The position numbers were made by a program, and so were the translations under genes. Positions 36,181-49,000 of a DNA stretch of 64,000 nt are shown piece by piece. Each line of letters opens with the position of its first letter. Within the stretch, counting starts at the first letter, position 1. The stretch is from Undaria pinnatifida (lineage: Eukaryota > Sar > Phaeophyceae > Laminariales > Alariaceae): positions 27,950,710 through 28,014,709 of the forward strand of contig JABAKD010000002.1 in assembly GCA_012845835.1 (NCBI GenBank), given 5' to 3'. The notes beneath the pieces were generated by a model that worked only from the letters and a program-made list of their open reading frames with translations, ran no database searches and had not been told where the DNA came from.

Positions 36181-36603
36181 GTCATCTAAACCATCATCGT
36201 CACGGTTTCAGTCTGCTGCCGTACGATTTAAGAGTTGACTCTTCTGTCGTATGCCCTAAGAATGTACTCTTTGGTCTTCCCTCTCTGGCATTTCATTTCT
36301 TATCTCTAGCATGAATCAACCAGCTTCTTAACTGCTTAAACCGGTCGAACCACCCTTGCCTATAGGAATCGTGAAGCACAAAGCCAGTCTATTTCCACTA
36401 CATCGTGAGGCATAATTTTTGAGGCATGTATTCAGGGTGTACATATACTACTACCTGTACTACGTCGTCCCCATAAAACCTCGGATGGTTGCAACGTCGA
36501 TTCGCGCGTCCTGCGTTCCTAAAAAATGCAGAAACGTGTACGAGAAAACTTTGTGCGATATTCCCTGTATTTCGGCGACAATGCGTGAAATCACAAACGC
36601 TCT

Positions 36604-36685
36604 TTAACCCTTTTAGAGCCCCCGAACCCCTCCCTATACTAAATCCAAGTAATTTTGTCCCCAAAACGGGTTTCCAGTGGTGAAG
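36604..36685 (-). mobile_element. Short TIR element copy
   Basis: Minus-oriented member of the 22286-22373 family: TTTTAGAGCCCCCGAAC ... CGGGTTTCCAGTGG. Confidence 0.65.
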
Positions 36686-37189
36686 GAATATTCGAGCTTA
36701 CACGGCACCCCTTGGATGGACGCCACCCCCTCGTACTCTACGTCCGAACACTTGCAGACGACTTGGGTGCCGCACTTAAATCCCTGCTCATTTATTTCGA
36801 CGACATAATTTGTTGTGCCGCGCGGGGGGTTGGGTAATAAAAACCGCGACAAATGCGTCAAGAATCCTCTTCGACGTAGTATCGTCTCCCTTCCTCGAAG
36901 GTGGAACTAATTAACGTCTCGAAAAATGCAGTATCGACAGTTAGTTGTGAACCGTTTTATGTCTCCACCCCCCCAGTTCTATCTGTATATAGGGATATAG
37001 TCTATCTAGTGTTTCAGTACAGTAGAGTGTGATGCGTGCTAGGATCGATATAACTTTTTTCGGCCAAAATAATGCGTTTCTGCCCGACGCGGCTACCTCC
37101 TCAGCAACTGATAGTCAATTGGAGAATCAAATAGCGCGCTGCATGTGTTTTGCAAAATATTCTGTTGTTTCATGTGTTTGCCAACCTCT

Positions 37190-37245
37190 TCGACAATATA
37201 CAGCGTAGATGCTGTTCCGATATAAATCGAATGCCCTTCCGTGTA
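37190..37245 (-). repeat. Dispersed repeat shared with 22965-23025
   Basis: Reverse-complement copy of the block described at 22965. Confidence 0.5.
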
Positions 37246-37400
37246 GCCGATAGCCGTAGTATCTCTCCTACAGTAGCATGTACCAGGTATTCGTTATGCC
37301 CCTAGCGTGCCTAGGTCATGGGACTGTTCATCGGAGGGTACCTTACCGCTTTTTCGACAACATGGTTGATATACTCTTTAAATTATATAGACTATGCGGT

Positions 37401-37421
37401 AACCCTAACCCTAACCCTAAC
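37401..37421 (-). repeat. Interstitial telomere-type repeat
   Basis: Just over three CCCTAA units. Similar short tracts lie at 54131-54144 and 60871-60888. Confidence 0.85.
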
Positions 37422-37814
37422 GGAATGCAACGCAACAACCAACCATTGTACGGTTAAAGCCCCTTCTTCTCGTACACAGCAGTGTGTGCGTCAACCATGT
37501 TGTCGAAAAAGTGGTAAGCTCTATCTTCATGGTTTATCGGGTTAGCTGCACTTTCTTATCTTCTCAAAAAAGTCGTTTTTGGGGGCGAGCTTTTTGGGCT
37601 CTTGGCGTGAGAGAGGCCTAAAAAAAACATGATGAACCTTCACCGTACCGTGGCATACCTTTGCGTCGAAAATACTTCTTTCTGTTTGATTCAAGCAGGT
37701 TGTACACTTGCTGTACTTGCGCAGTCGGCACGGATTGGGGCGAGTTGAGCGAGCGTGGGAAGCACGGCATTGTGTTGCCCTAGGCGGTGCTAGGCGGTGC
37801 CAATTCAGGCCGTA

Positions 37815-37893
37815 ACGCGTTTACAACTGGAAACCCTGTTTTTGACAAATTTACTTGAAGTTAGTATAGGGGGGATTTCGGGGCTTTAAAGGA
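37815..37893 (+). mobile_element. Short TIR element copy
   Basis: Plus-oriented, diverged member of the 22286 family: TTTACAACTGGAAACCC ... TTAGTATAGGGGGGAT ... GGGGCTTTAAAGG. Confidence 0.65.
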
Positions 37894-40089
37894 GAAGCAT
37901 GTGTTGTTTATAATTTGCTTGAGACTCAGATCAACGCGGTTCAGTTGAACCCAACAGTCAGAATCGAGCATCGTTAATATCATCATTTCACATCATTTCA
38001 ACTGTCCAAGCGTTCTCGCCGGAACAAGCAGCGTCGCAAGGCAATATTCGCGTCCTTCCTACAACATTGTGCATATAGTATCAGGACACTACATTTTTTT
38101 TCGTCTCCGCGCCGTATTCGCGGGCGTCCTTCATTACATATCATGACACAGTATACTGGATTTCACGTGGAAGCGAGACTCGAGTGTAAAACGCCCCACT
38201 GAGGCCACCATGCCTGCCCTGCGCTGACATACTTGTACTTGTTCCTGCAGCTAGCTGTAATATTGCCAGATAGATTACATGTAGACACAACTCCAGTAAG
38301 AGGGGTAGACACGTCTCGAAACTACAACCTTCATCTCGATCACAGCGCCCCCTCGGCGTAAACCACTTTCTAATGTTGCCTTTCGTTAGAGATGTCTGCC
38401 ACGCATGCTCATATCGGCCGACGAACAAAGGTGGACGCTCGCTCAGCCGAGACACCGGAAGACCGCGCAAGGCCAGGACGACTAGCTGGAAACCGCCTTG
38501 TGATTACCCTATTTATGAGATATCTGGAGCAAGGGTAGACGCCGTCGCCCTTGCCAAAAAGCTCACCCTCCCCCCAGCCGCCGCCTGCGGTAGAGCATAC
38601 GACTACGAGGGATGCGCGATTTTCTAGTCGAATTGCTCCGTCCTCAGGCACACGAGCGTATTGAGTGGACGAGCTACGGATGCGCCGTCCGTGAAACGCC
38701 TGCTTGTTGTTCGAGCTCTTCAGAGAACAGATGACAGATATGTGAATACGAAGTAGTAGTTTTTTAAAAGAAAAAATGGAGGGGGCGGGGGGGAGAGGAG
38801 ACACACGAGGCACGGACTCCTTCTGCGAGTAGACCAAATGTACAAGGAGTGCGCCAAAAATCCCCGTTATCTACTACTAGGGATATATAAGCACCTGTTC
38901 TCGGTCGCTGCAAGTTCCATGCCTCCCTGACATCTTCGGGTTCTCCACCACATTATGACACCGACACCGTACTAGAAGTACAACAGGAGTTGTTACAGCA
39001 GTTGCTGTTTTTTTGTATTGGGGCGAACAAGCTGTAGCAATAGCGAGCATTCGTATCATACAGGACAGAGGTGCTCCAGCAGGGTGGTGTGATGGGTGAT
39101 TGTCGCGAGAACAAGCTGTAGATCTATTAGACTAGACTAGTAATATAGCGAGCATTCGTATTATCATACAGGACAGAGGTGTTCCAGGTGGTGTGGTGGG
39201 TGCTAGGGGTTAGAGTACACCCTCGTCGAAGCACTAATACTCACTGCTGTGAGACGAGCGTACAGAGGAAACGTCGTGTCTCTGGGTCACGAGGCACGGG
39301 CAGGTCGAGCGTTTCGGTTTCGTGGAGAAAGAAAAACATTGATCCAAGAACCGAGACTACCACCGCAAAACCGTCGAAAAAAGAAGCTTTCGCCCGCCCC
39401 GGAGAAGAACCCTTCCCTCAATACTACAGCTGTGAGTACCGCCACATAGTTTTATGACCCGTCCTTACATGAGCTATATGATGTCGCCAACACCCAATAC
39501 CACTATACGAGGGGTACGAGTACCACCGTCGCACGGGCTCATGTTACGTGCATCCTACATGCTGAGCAAACCGATGTTGTACGAGTTCGACGATCGACGA
39601 TGGGCGGGCAGTTACACTTTCGTCTTGTATGCATGAAGCAACGTTGATATTGCCTTTATGATGGTGGCCAAAACGACGTCTAGTTTCTGGTTGTCTGTGG
39701 GCTAGCATTAGGATCTGAAGTCCACACTTACGAGCACTCGAACACCCACACGGCGTCTCAGCGAGTGTACGAATGCGCCTGTTGCACGGCAAGCAAGCGA
39801 CATAAGGCGCTGAAACGAATCTGAGCTCCTCGTAATTGCACCGCATTTTTCGTCAATAGATTCGTAGGCATTGCCCACCAGGGGACAAATTGCATTTTTT
39901 CTACCTCGAGAACCTCAAACACAAACAGCAGCAGCTGGAAACGCGGACACAGACAGTAGCTGGGGGGAGGGAACACTTCGCCAGCATCTAGATACGCTCT
40001 ATAGACGGTCCTCCTTGGCCATCCATAGTTTCTTGAGAGGTGCTGTAACAAACACGTTTTTCAGTCTTTTAGGACGAGGTATTTTGGGC
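37894..40089. other. No gene seen upstream of the ferredoxin-TPR gene
   Basis: Open frames on both strands at 38141-38837 and 39179-39846 lack domains. 39005-39065 and 39110-39190 share ACAAGCTGTAG ... AGCGAGCATTCGTAT ... ACAGGACAGAGGTG, a local duplication. A 5' exon or promoter of the next gene may lie in the last kilobase. Confidence 0.4.
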
Positions 40090-43000
40090 ATGATGGTGCA
40101 AAAAGGTCGAACGTTGCAGTCGGAACAGCTCCTGGAGACGTATCATCTACCCCGCGACAACGACAACACTCGAGGTGGACGGAGCATCTTGCCATCGAGA
40201 AGGCGACCTCGCCAGCCTCGCCAGCTGGGAAGCTTGCCTTTCTTCTCAGCGACGACCCTGGTGGTTCTTTTCTCGCTCGCGCTTGGTTTCGCGGTGACTG
40301 GTCCTGGTGCTTCTGCCTTCTGCGTCATGGCGTTGCCACCGAGTGTGCATGTTTGCACCAACACGTCCTGTCGAAAGGTATGATCATGGTATGGTTCGAG
40401 GGTGGATATCGAGATCTACAGCTTGTCTTCGTACAGCTGTAGACTCCGTGCTATGATACTCGTGATATCTGTGCATTAGTAGGTTGCAGTATGCCAGAGC
40501 AGAGGGCACGTATGCTGCTGTCCTATGGGAACATGGGAACCGTGTACAGCTTAGTCTACAGCTGCCGGCGTAGTCTACCCGTAGACCCTTTTCTAGTCAG
40601 TACCAGGTACTGGTGTACGCTATTTCTGGACTGCTACTGTGTCAATAGTAAAGTCTGCCATGATTGAATACTGCTGTACGTAGCACTTTGTGTAGGGCTG
40701 TTCCATTCTGACCGTGGGTGATGCTGATTGATGATGATTGGTCAATATTGACATCTCCCAGCAATGTGTGGGTGGTGAGTACGATTACACAGAAAAAACC
40801 AACTGCTGTAGCATAGTCTACACTGGAATGGCTTGCCGTCATCACGAAAAGCACATAGTCTATACCCAACAGAGACAATCTTCCAGCTACAGCTACCAGC
40901 AGCATCTAAGTTGTGAGTTGGGGGACGTAATCGGAGAGTGTGTGAAACCACACCGGCTTACAGAGTTTGTGTGTGTTTGTTGTCGAAGTACGCTTGAACC
41001 ACACCACTCCACACACCCAGTATTCATACAGGAGGTCATCCATCTATCCAAACTTCACTCACCACACACAAAGTACGCGACAGCAGTAGTAAGAACTCAA
41101 GTGAAAATTGGGTTATTCTATACGATACCAGGTATGCGTCGTGTACAAGAAGAGTCTACGAGTATAGACTATGGATACAACAACGGCAGTAGTAGTAGCA
41201 TGAAGGGTACAACGGGAAAACATCATGTACGCGTGTGTGTGATATGTACCAGTATGTATTAGGTGTGATTTCGATGCAGCCTGCTACTACTGCTGCTGTC
41301 GCGTACTTTGTGTGTGGTGAATGACGTGTGGATAGATGGATTGTTAGATGAAAGGAGAACGTATTCTCGCACTGCTGTGTGGAGTGGTGTGGTTCAAGCG
41401 TACTTCGACAACCAACACACACAAACTCAGCAGGTCGGTGTGGTTTCATACACCCTTCGCGTACGTCCCCCAACTAACAACTTAGCTGCTGCTGGTAGCT
41501 ACTACTGCTGTAGCTCGGTGGTTGGTCTCTGTTGGGGATATGGGCTTTTCGTGATGATGAACAAGCCACTGCTGTATGTAATATTTCAGTGTATGCTACA
41601 GCAGTTGGTTTTTGCTATGTACTTGTACTCGCCAGCCAACAGGGAGATAGACGTCGAAATTGACCAATCATCAATCAACATCATCCACCACCAGAATGAA
41701 ACATTTTCATTCTTCTAGAACAAAGTGATGCCGCCGTGGATGACGTCACATGTCGACCAGGGGTTTGTGGCCAATCAGAAATCTCGTTTCAATAAAATTG
41801 GCCAATCAGAAAACTGCGGGCACCTTTTCTCTCTCTCTTGGCCAATCAGAAATCTCCTTTCAAAAAAATTGGCCACTCAGCAAAATGCGGGCACCTTTTT
41901 TCTCTCTCTCCGTTAATCTTCTTCTGGCAGTACCGTCTCAAAACATGCTCAATCACTGTTTTGATCGTACACACGCAGGTCGGGATCGTGTTTCTCTCGC
42001 CACCTCAGCTTGCTTTCCCTTGAACGCATCCTAAAACTCAGTAAAGTGAACGTCTTACATTGTCTACGAGCAGCTCGTTCGGCCTTGGTATGTCTATGGA
42101 TCAACGTCCTTCGCGGTATTGCCTCGTCCCTGGCTTCATTGCACGCTCGCAATTGTGCGAGTCTCACAGCAGCAGTAGCAGCAGCAGCAGCCTCGGTAGA
42201 CCTTCCACTCAAATTACACTGCTGTGGTTGACGCACACTGTGTAATGTCGCCCCTAAACAATGGCTGATTGGGTTAGAGCTAGAGGTTGGGATTGGGGTT
42301 ACGGTACGGATAGCAGTGACGTTCGTGTCGTACCCGGTGGCCCTCAACCATAGCGTGGAATATGCTGTAAGGTCCCCTTGAGGGTCTCTCTTGCCTTGCC
42401 TAACTTTAACTTGAGATTTCATCGAACCAAGGGCGCCACCTTTGCCTTTGGCTTTCGAAACTTCAACTTGAGATTTCATCGAACCAAGGGCGCCACCTTT
42501 GCCTTTGGCTTTCGACGGCAACCACGTGTACACCATGGCGCTTTAGCTGTTCACTGAATACCATATGCCTCCTGACCTCTACTTGTCTCTCTCCCGCCGA
42601 CCGTCTCAACACCCTCCTCAACACCCCCTCAACACCGCCTCAACACCGCCCTTAAAACCGCTGCAAATGTCAACACCAAAGATGTCGGGAGACAGCACTT
42701 TTACCCCTTGACAGACGGTGTCAAGGCAAATGCCTTGACAAACAGCCTTGACAGCAAAAAACAGGGGACACGATCGAAAAATACCCGCTTTCTGAAAAAC
42801 GCATGGCCATATTATTGAAAAAATGTTTTGTGCAAAACAAGCAAGAAAAACAGTGTGTGCGTTTTGTTTTATACCTTCAGATCTGCAGCAGTAGTAAATA
42901 TCTCAATTGAGCTATGTACAGCTGCCGCACACGCGCAGGGAGCAGGGAGTAGGGCAGTAGATAGCAGCGTACGCATGGAGACATTGGTAAGAGACAAGAG

Positions 43001-46000
43001 ACGGCCACGAAACGGTGAATTTCACATGTGTGTTCTACAGAATCTTGATATTTTATAAAAATAATACTAATGTCAAACGCGAACGAGCAACAGCATTATT
43101 AATACATTGGTTGCTCCTCCATGACGTTGGTGCGTACGAAATAATAAGTACATAGTGCTGCTGTACGTACGTCGCATGCACCAGGTACATGTTTGGTATG
43201 CATATGTCTCGCGTGCTGCGTGTTGCGTGGTGGTTGCGTTCGCGTTGTCGTCAGCCGTCATCCTGCCGCCTGCCGACGACCGCATCACAACTTCCACGTT
43301 TTCAAGTTGAATCAACAGAACAAATGCCAGATCTGTTGCTGGTGCCAACTACCTCTACTGCTGACTACTGGCTGCATATGTCTGGTGCAGTCTGCTGCCG
43401 CGGCCGCTGTGAGGCTGTTGTGCTGCTCGGCATGACAGCACGCACACCCAAATAACAAGTAACATAAATAGGGAGTTTCACCACAAATAATGGAGCTTTT
43501 TTCTACCGGAGATAGGGGTCATATGTCTAGACATGGAGATTTGCCTTAACAGACAGCCTTGACAGACAGACAGCTTGACATTGACATGTCTCCTGCCATC
43601 TTTGGTCGGTCAACACCGTTGCAACACCGTTGCAACACCGCCTAAACACCGCCTCAATATCTCCTCCACACCACCCAAACGTCTAACCACACCTCGACAC
43701 TGCCTCCACACCTTAACTCCAGGCAAGTTCTCGTTGGACGCTGGACACCTTCAGAGCGTTTGCCCCCCCGAACGTCGAGGTCATCGAGACCGGCTGCCAA
43801 GGCAGGTGATAAAAGTGATAAAACCACCGCTTGTCGGCAGCAGTTGTTAGTCCGAGTAGGGCTGTGGGTTGGTTGGGCCTGACGAGTAGATCTGCCATAC
43901 CCAGCCAATTGATAGCCAGTCAGCGACTTTTTTAGTCGGCCAATTCACAGCTCGAGGGATTCGTCGTTACGTAGCAGAGTTTAGCAGGGGCGACGTTGTA
44001 CTCTGTAGGAGAAGCAGCAGTAGCATTTGCGGCACCGTACGTTGAGGCGCACTGCGGCACGTTTTATGCTAATCGTGTTACGATAGATCCCTGCAGATTC
44101 GCGTATCTGTCGCATGTCATTGCGGACGGTCCGCTGTCGCACCCCTTTTTTACAGCCTCTACCGGACAGCAGATTCGCGCCAAGTCCATTCGCAGACGCT
44201 GATCATTGTTTTTGTCCGTCGGCGCACCTCTTGCAACAAGCAGCGCTTCAGGGTGTATTCGTGTTCTATGGGCACGACCGATCGTATGTACCTGGTAGCC
44301 GTTTCGGACTGTGTAATAGCCTCTTGAGCTCTAATTCGGGGACAATGCGGCCGCTCACTCCCCTATCCCCGAACCAATGACGTCCCCTGCTTTATGATTT
44401 AGTATATTTAAAAAATAAAAATACTCTCCAGCTGTGAGATCGAAGATTTCGTCGAAACACATCTTTGCAAGCCGTGTGTGATACTCAGATCGCGCGTATT
44501 ACTGGGTGCGTGTCTATCTCTCCACAATAATATCTCTCCACAAACCCCAGATTTCCTTGGTTCATTATTCCATACCGCAGAATGGTGTCGGCGGCAGGTG
44601 GTAGGCGAAGGCACGTTTTCTGCATCGAAAGTCTCTGCCTGCGTTCACGGCTTGTAAGATTGAATGGTAAAGTCGCCGATCGAATATGTAGCTGGTTGCA
44701 GGGTTCCCCTCCGGGGTTTGGTTGGCTTGAAATCACGGGGATGTCTCGATAGAAAAAGGGGGGGAGCAAATGGCGTTTCTCTGAATATCCGCTATAAAAA
44801 AAAAACTCTTGAAGACTAAATAAAAGTAACATGAGCTATAAAAATCTCTTGAAAACTAAATAAAAAAGTAATCTCGTGGCCAGAAGGCGAAAAAAAACGT
44901 GCAAGCAACACCCGACTATCGGTAGCGCAAACGAGTTTAACGCCTTAACGACGGGAAACCCTTTCTGGGGACACGTTTACTTGAAGTTAGTATAGGGAGG
45001 GATTTTGGGGCTCTAAAGGGGTCAAGCACAGCCTGTTAGTGACTTGTTGTGCTCTGAACATCTGACGAAATTATCGTGGAACCGCAGGTGTGGACAGGGT
45101 CCAAACGTGATGACAAGGCCGCCGGAGGAGGTGTACAACGGAGTGTCACAGCCAGCCACCATCGCTGCCATCATCGAGGTGCGGACGCGCGTACTTTTCA
45201 GAATTTGGGGGGCAGCGTTGCAGGGAGCAGGGTGCCGTCGTTAGCTCGATTATCGGTCAATAAGGAGGCGTGGCAACAACTGTAAAAGACCACGCAAAAA
45301 AAAAAACACAAGCACTACGATAGGGGTGGCGGCTTTTCTTTTTTTGGTTAAAACGTTTTTTAACCCTAAATCATCGGAAAAACGCGATTGTTTCTTGCAA
45401 TATGCTTGGTAGTAGCAGCAGCAGCAGTAGTAGTTGTAGTGTAGTAGTAGTAGTAGTAGTAATAGTAGTTGTTGTTGTGGTAGTAGTAGTAGCAGTAGTA
45501 GTAGTAGTAGTAGTAGTATTTGTAGTAGTAGTAGTAGTAGTAGTAGTAGTAATCGGTTGTGTACCCAAGCCATGGCATTATTCATTGGGTTGGGTTGTAC
45601 ATTCATTGAGTTTTCGTCCGCATCACTGTTGTTTCGGGCGAGGTGTGGAGTAGTGTATCAGTGACTACCCTCAGAAAAAACGGGTGCACCCTTTGCGAAC
45701 TGTTAGTACTAATAGTACTATAATAGTTGGTAGCAGTTAAGTATATTAGTACACTATCTATGAATACCATTAGTACTATCTATCAGCACCAACACTACTT
45801 GTAGCACTATTATTAAATAGTACCTGGTACTAGATAGTACTGCTAGTAGTGTTAGTAGTAGTATTAGTATTAGTAGTATTAGCCATATGCCCCAAGAGGG
45901 CGCTGTTGCGTTTGTTGTTTTCAGTGTTTTTCGGACGTGTTAATAGACACGAACCGGCGGGAAATGTATGTTTACTGTATGTATTTGTATATATACATAT

Positions 46001-49000
46001 ATTTATCGAAAAACAACATTGACTCCGTGTACGATTCCCTTATACCTCGTGCATGGAGGCGCGTTGGTAACCCCCGTCCGAGGTCCCTTCGGAGGTCCGA
46101 AACATTTTTTGGGGACACGCTAGGGACAGTTAGTATGTGATAGTTATTTCAGTGGTCAGTGGTAACAATATTGACCCTTTAGAATTTGACCGGTGCTTTT
46201 GAGGACGAACTGCTTGGAATTACCTCGTAGTGCAGTTTTGTTTTTGAAGGAATGTAAACGTTAACCTATCATACTCCCACCCTGCAAACTGCTTAAGGCC
46301 CTAAAAACTACGCTCTGCCTGTTCAACTTTTGTTTGTGCAGATCAGCTTCGGGTTTCCGGTTTCGGATGTGCTCGTGGGCGCCTTCGGCCACGCGTCGGA
46401 GGGAGACGTGCTTTATCAAAGGGGTTTGCACGCCGAGGCTTTGGCATGCTTCAGCCGGTGCATCGACACCGAGGGTGCATTCAACGGTGCGTAGCGGAGG
46501 GGACGCCTTGTCACGGTTGGTGCCACCCCCGTCCCCGCCGTAGATCTTGACGCAAGCAGGTCTGCTGTTTATTTTTGCGCGTAGTCATTCGACGGCAACA
46601 TCGTATTCAACTAGTCAACGGATAAGCAAGTCGCTAATCATACTTCCTCCATCGCGGGGGCGTGTTATAAATAGGTGCTCAGTGATATGTTTGAGCGATG
46701 TGTAGTAACAATTACCTTCTCGGTGTTGTTATGTTGCTGTCCAATCGACGTACCGTTCGAGCGGCATAACTTCTACCGTTTCGTACATGCGTATTTTTGG
46801 CGTTACGTTTCGGACGACATACGGATCCTAACGTACGATACAAGTATCTCTGTATAATCTGCGATCGTCACTCTCCCGCCCTGGGCATCGCATCACCGTA
46901 CCCGTGGTGTTTATGTCTATGTGCTGTTAGAGCCTGTTAAACGTATCTCCTGGTGCGCGCCTGTGCAAACCTGGTCGATCATACACTGACTGATGCAGTG
47001 CCATCTCGGATTAGCCTAACAGCTATCCCCGCCGACTCAATCTGATCGATATTCATGGGTCACCCACTGCCACATTAGAACAAACATGTCGGCGAAAGAA
47101 ACGCTCTTTTCGTGATTGTGCCTGACAAGTATGCGTGATTGTGCCGAGTTCCTTGCGGGGATAGAGTAGTCGCGCGGCCGCAGCCCGAGGCGCCGGAGTG
47201 TCGGGGGCATTCTTAGATCGGTGCATACTTGTAAATCCCCCAAATCTCTCATGAACCGATCGTAACACCCCGAATGATAGGTAGCTGCCAGCAGAGAGTT
47301 GCGCAAAATCGGGACGATAAACGTTTTCTCATTTTTTTTCCCCCAACACAAGACTAGCTTGGAAGTTTGTTTTTTTTGTCTACCCAGGGCAGAGGTGGAC
47401 GCCGAAAACCCCTGTTGAAAAAAAAAAACACTCAGGCATTCGAAGCGTCTTTCGCTATCGCTAGGAGAGACGCGTGCTACGATAGAGGTGCACCACTTTT
47501 TTTTTCTAATACTACCCCTCGACTTGGAAGCTTAAGATCTCTCCCGAAACTGATTTAAGAGAGAAGAAAAACAAAACTGCTGCTAGATCGGATGAAGAAT
47601 TCCCATGGCCTAGATGCACCGCGCGAGAACCGTGCAAAATCAGATGGCGTAAATTCCGACGGTTTATGGTTAAGGAGTCCCGTCATTCGAAAAACATTTT
47701 TTTCAGACGAAAAGTGCTACCTATATCGTAGCATGCGTCGGGGACATGTTACTGTCGACGAAACTGTGTCCGTCGAATGTCTTGTTTTATGTACTAGTTT
47801 TAGAGTGGGGAGTTCCTTGACGGCTCTCTGTGATGGGGCAGGAGCGCCGTCACCCGCCGTCTTTGATCACGTGATCACAGTTTTTGATACCAGGTAGTAG
47901 CTGTCATTGAGTCACGCTGCGTGGGTACCTCATTTCCCTCAGGTTCCTACGGCATTATGCGCTCGGTATCCCACGCCAAAAAACGAGATATGAGTAAAAA
48001 ACTGTACGCGCCACCTGATGAACAACCCTGACGAACAGCCCCATCGGCCAGGCACACAACGCATACGGTGTAAAGCATCTACGGAAAGTCCCAAAATATT
48101 GGCAAAATATTGGGCATGGTACAGCATTGTTGGTCTAATTGTGTTATAGTGTAGTTGAGGAGCCCCGCCAGTCCCAAGTATTTGGTTCAAAACATTCTGC
48201 CTCTATCGTTGCACCGCTACAGCATATAGTCTGTTCTCGCCCTATGGTGCCCTCACGCCCCCGCGTTGGAGTCGTTTTTTTTACGCCGCTTACCTCTGGC
48301 TGCTGTACCGGTGTTGTTTGATGCCGCCGACTGACTGCTGACCGCTGCACTGACTGCTGATTGTTGCACTGACTGCTGCAGACAATGGCAATGCACTAAG
48401 CGTGGCGAAGGTCAAGCAGTCTAGCGCCATGCGCATGGTGGCGAAGGACATGGGAAGGAGAAATCCGGGCTCTGCAGAGGTCTCCACCGCCCTTGAGGTA
48501 CGTCAGGGCTAGCTGATCAGGGTGCCGTGGGAGGAGAAGGGAAGAAATCTGTGACCACCCGCGGCTAGTTCTGTAGGTCGCTGACGGTAAAACCGCTGAC
48601 GGGTTGAGCCGGAGAGTAAAAGAGAGGATTAAATACATATGCACATGTATGATTATTCATGAGTATATATGAGGGTGCCGAAAATAGGGTTGCAGGTGTG
48701 TTATGGTGCTAGCGATGCTAGCGGTGCACTAACTTGAGCCCAAAACCCCACCGAAAACTGACTTTGACGAAAAAAGGACTCTCGATCCGATGACCCATCC
48801 CATGGTTTATTGATAAGCAGAATGCAGGCCAAGGATCGTGTTTACAGTAGGTGTCCCCGAAACACGCGCACGTCCTGATTTTAGGCGTTGTGATGCACGA
48901 AAGCGTTTCAGCTTAGCGATGTATGTTCGGACAAGAATGGTCGTGCTCGGACAGGAATGCGTAACACACGACGGAGCAGTTTTTGTTCAGTTTTTTTGAC

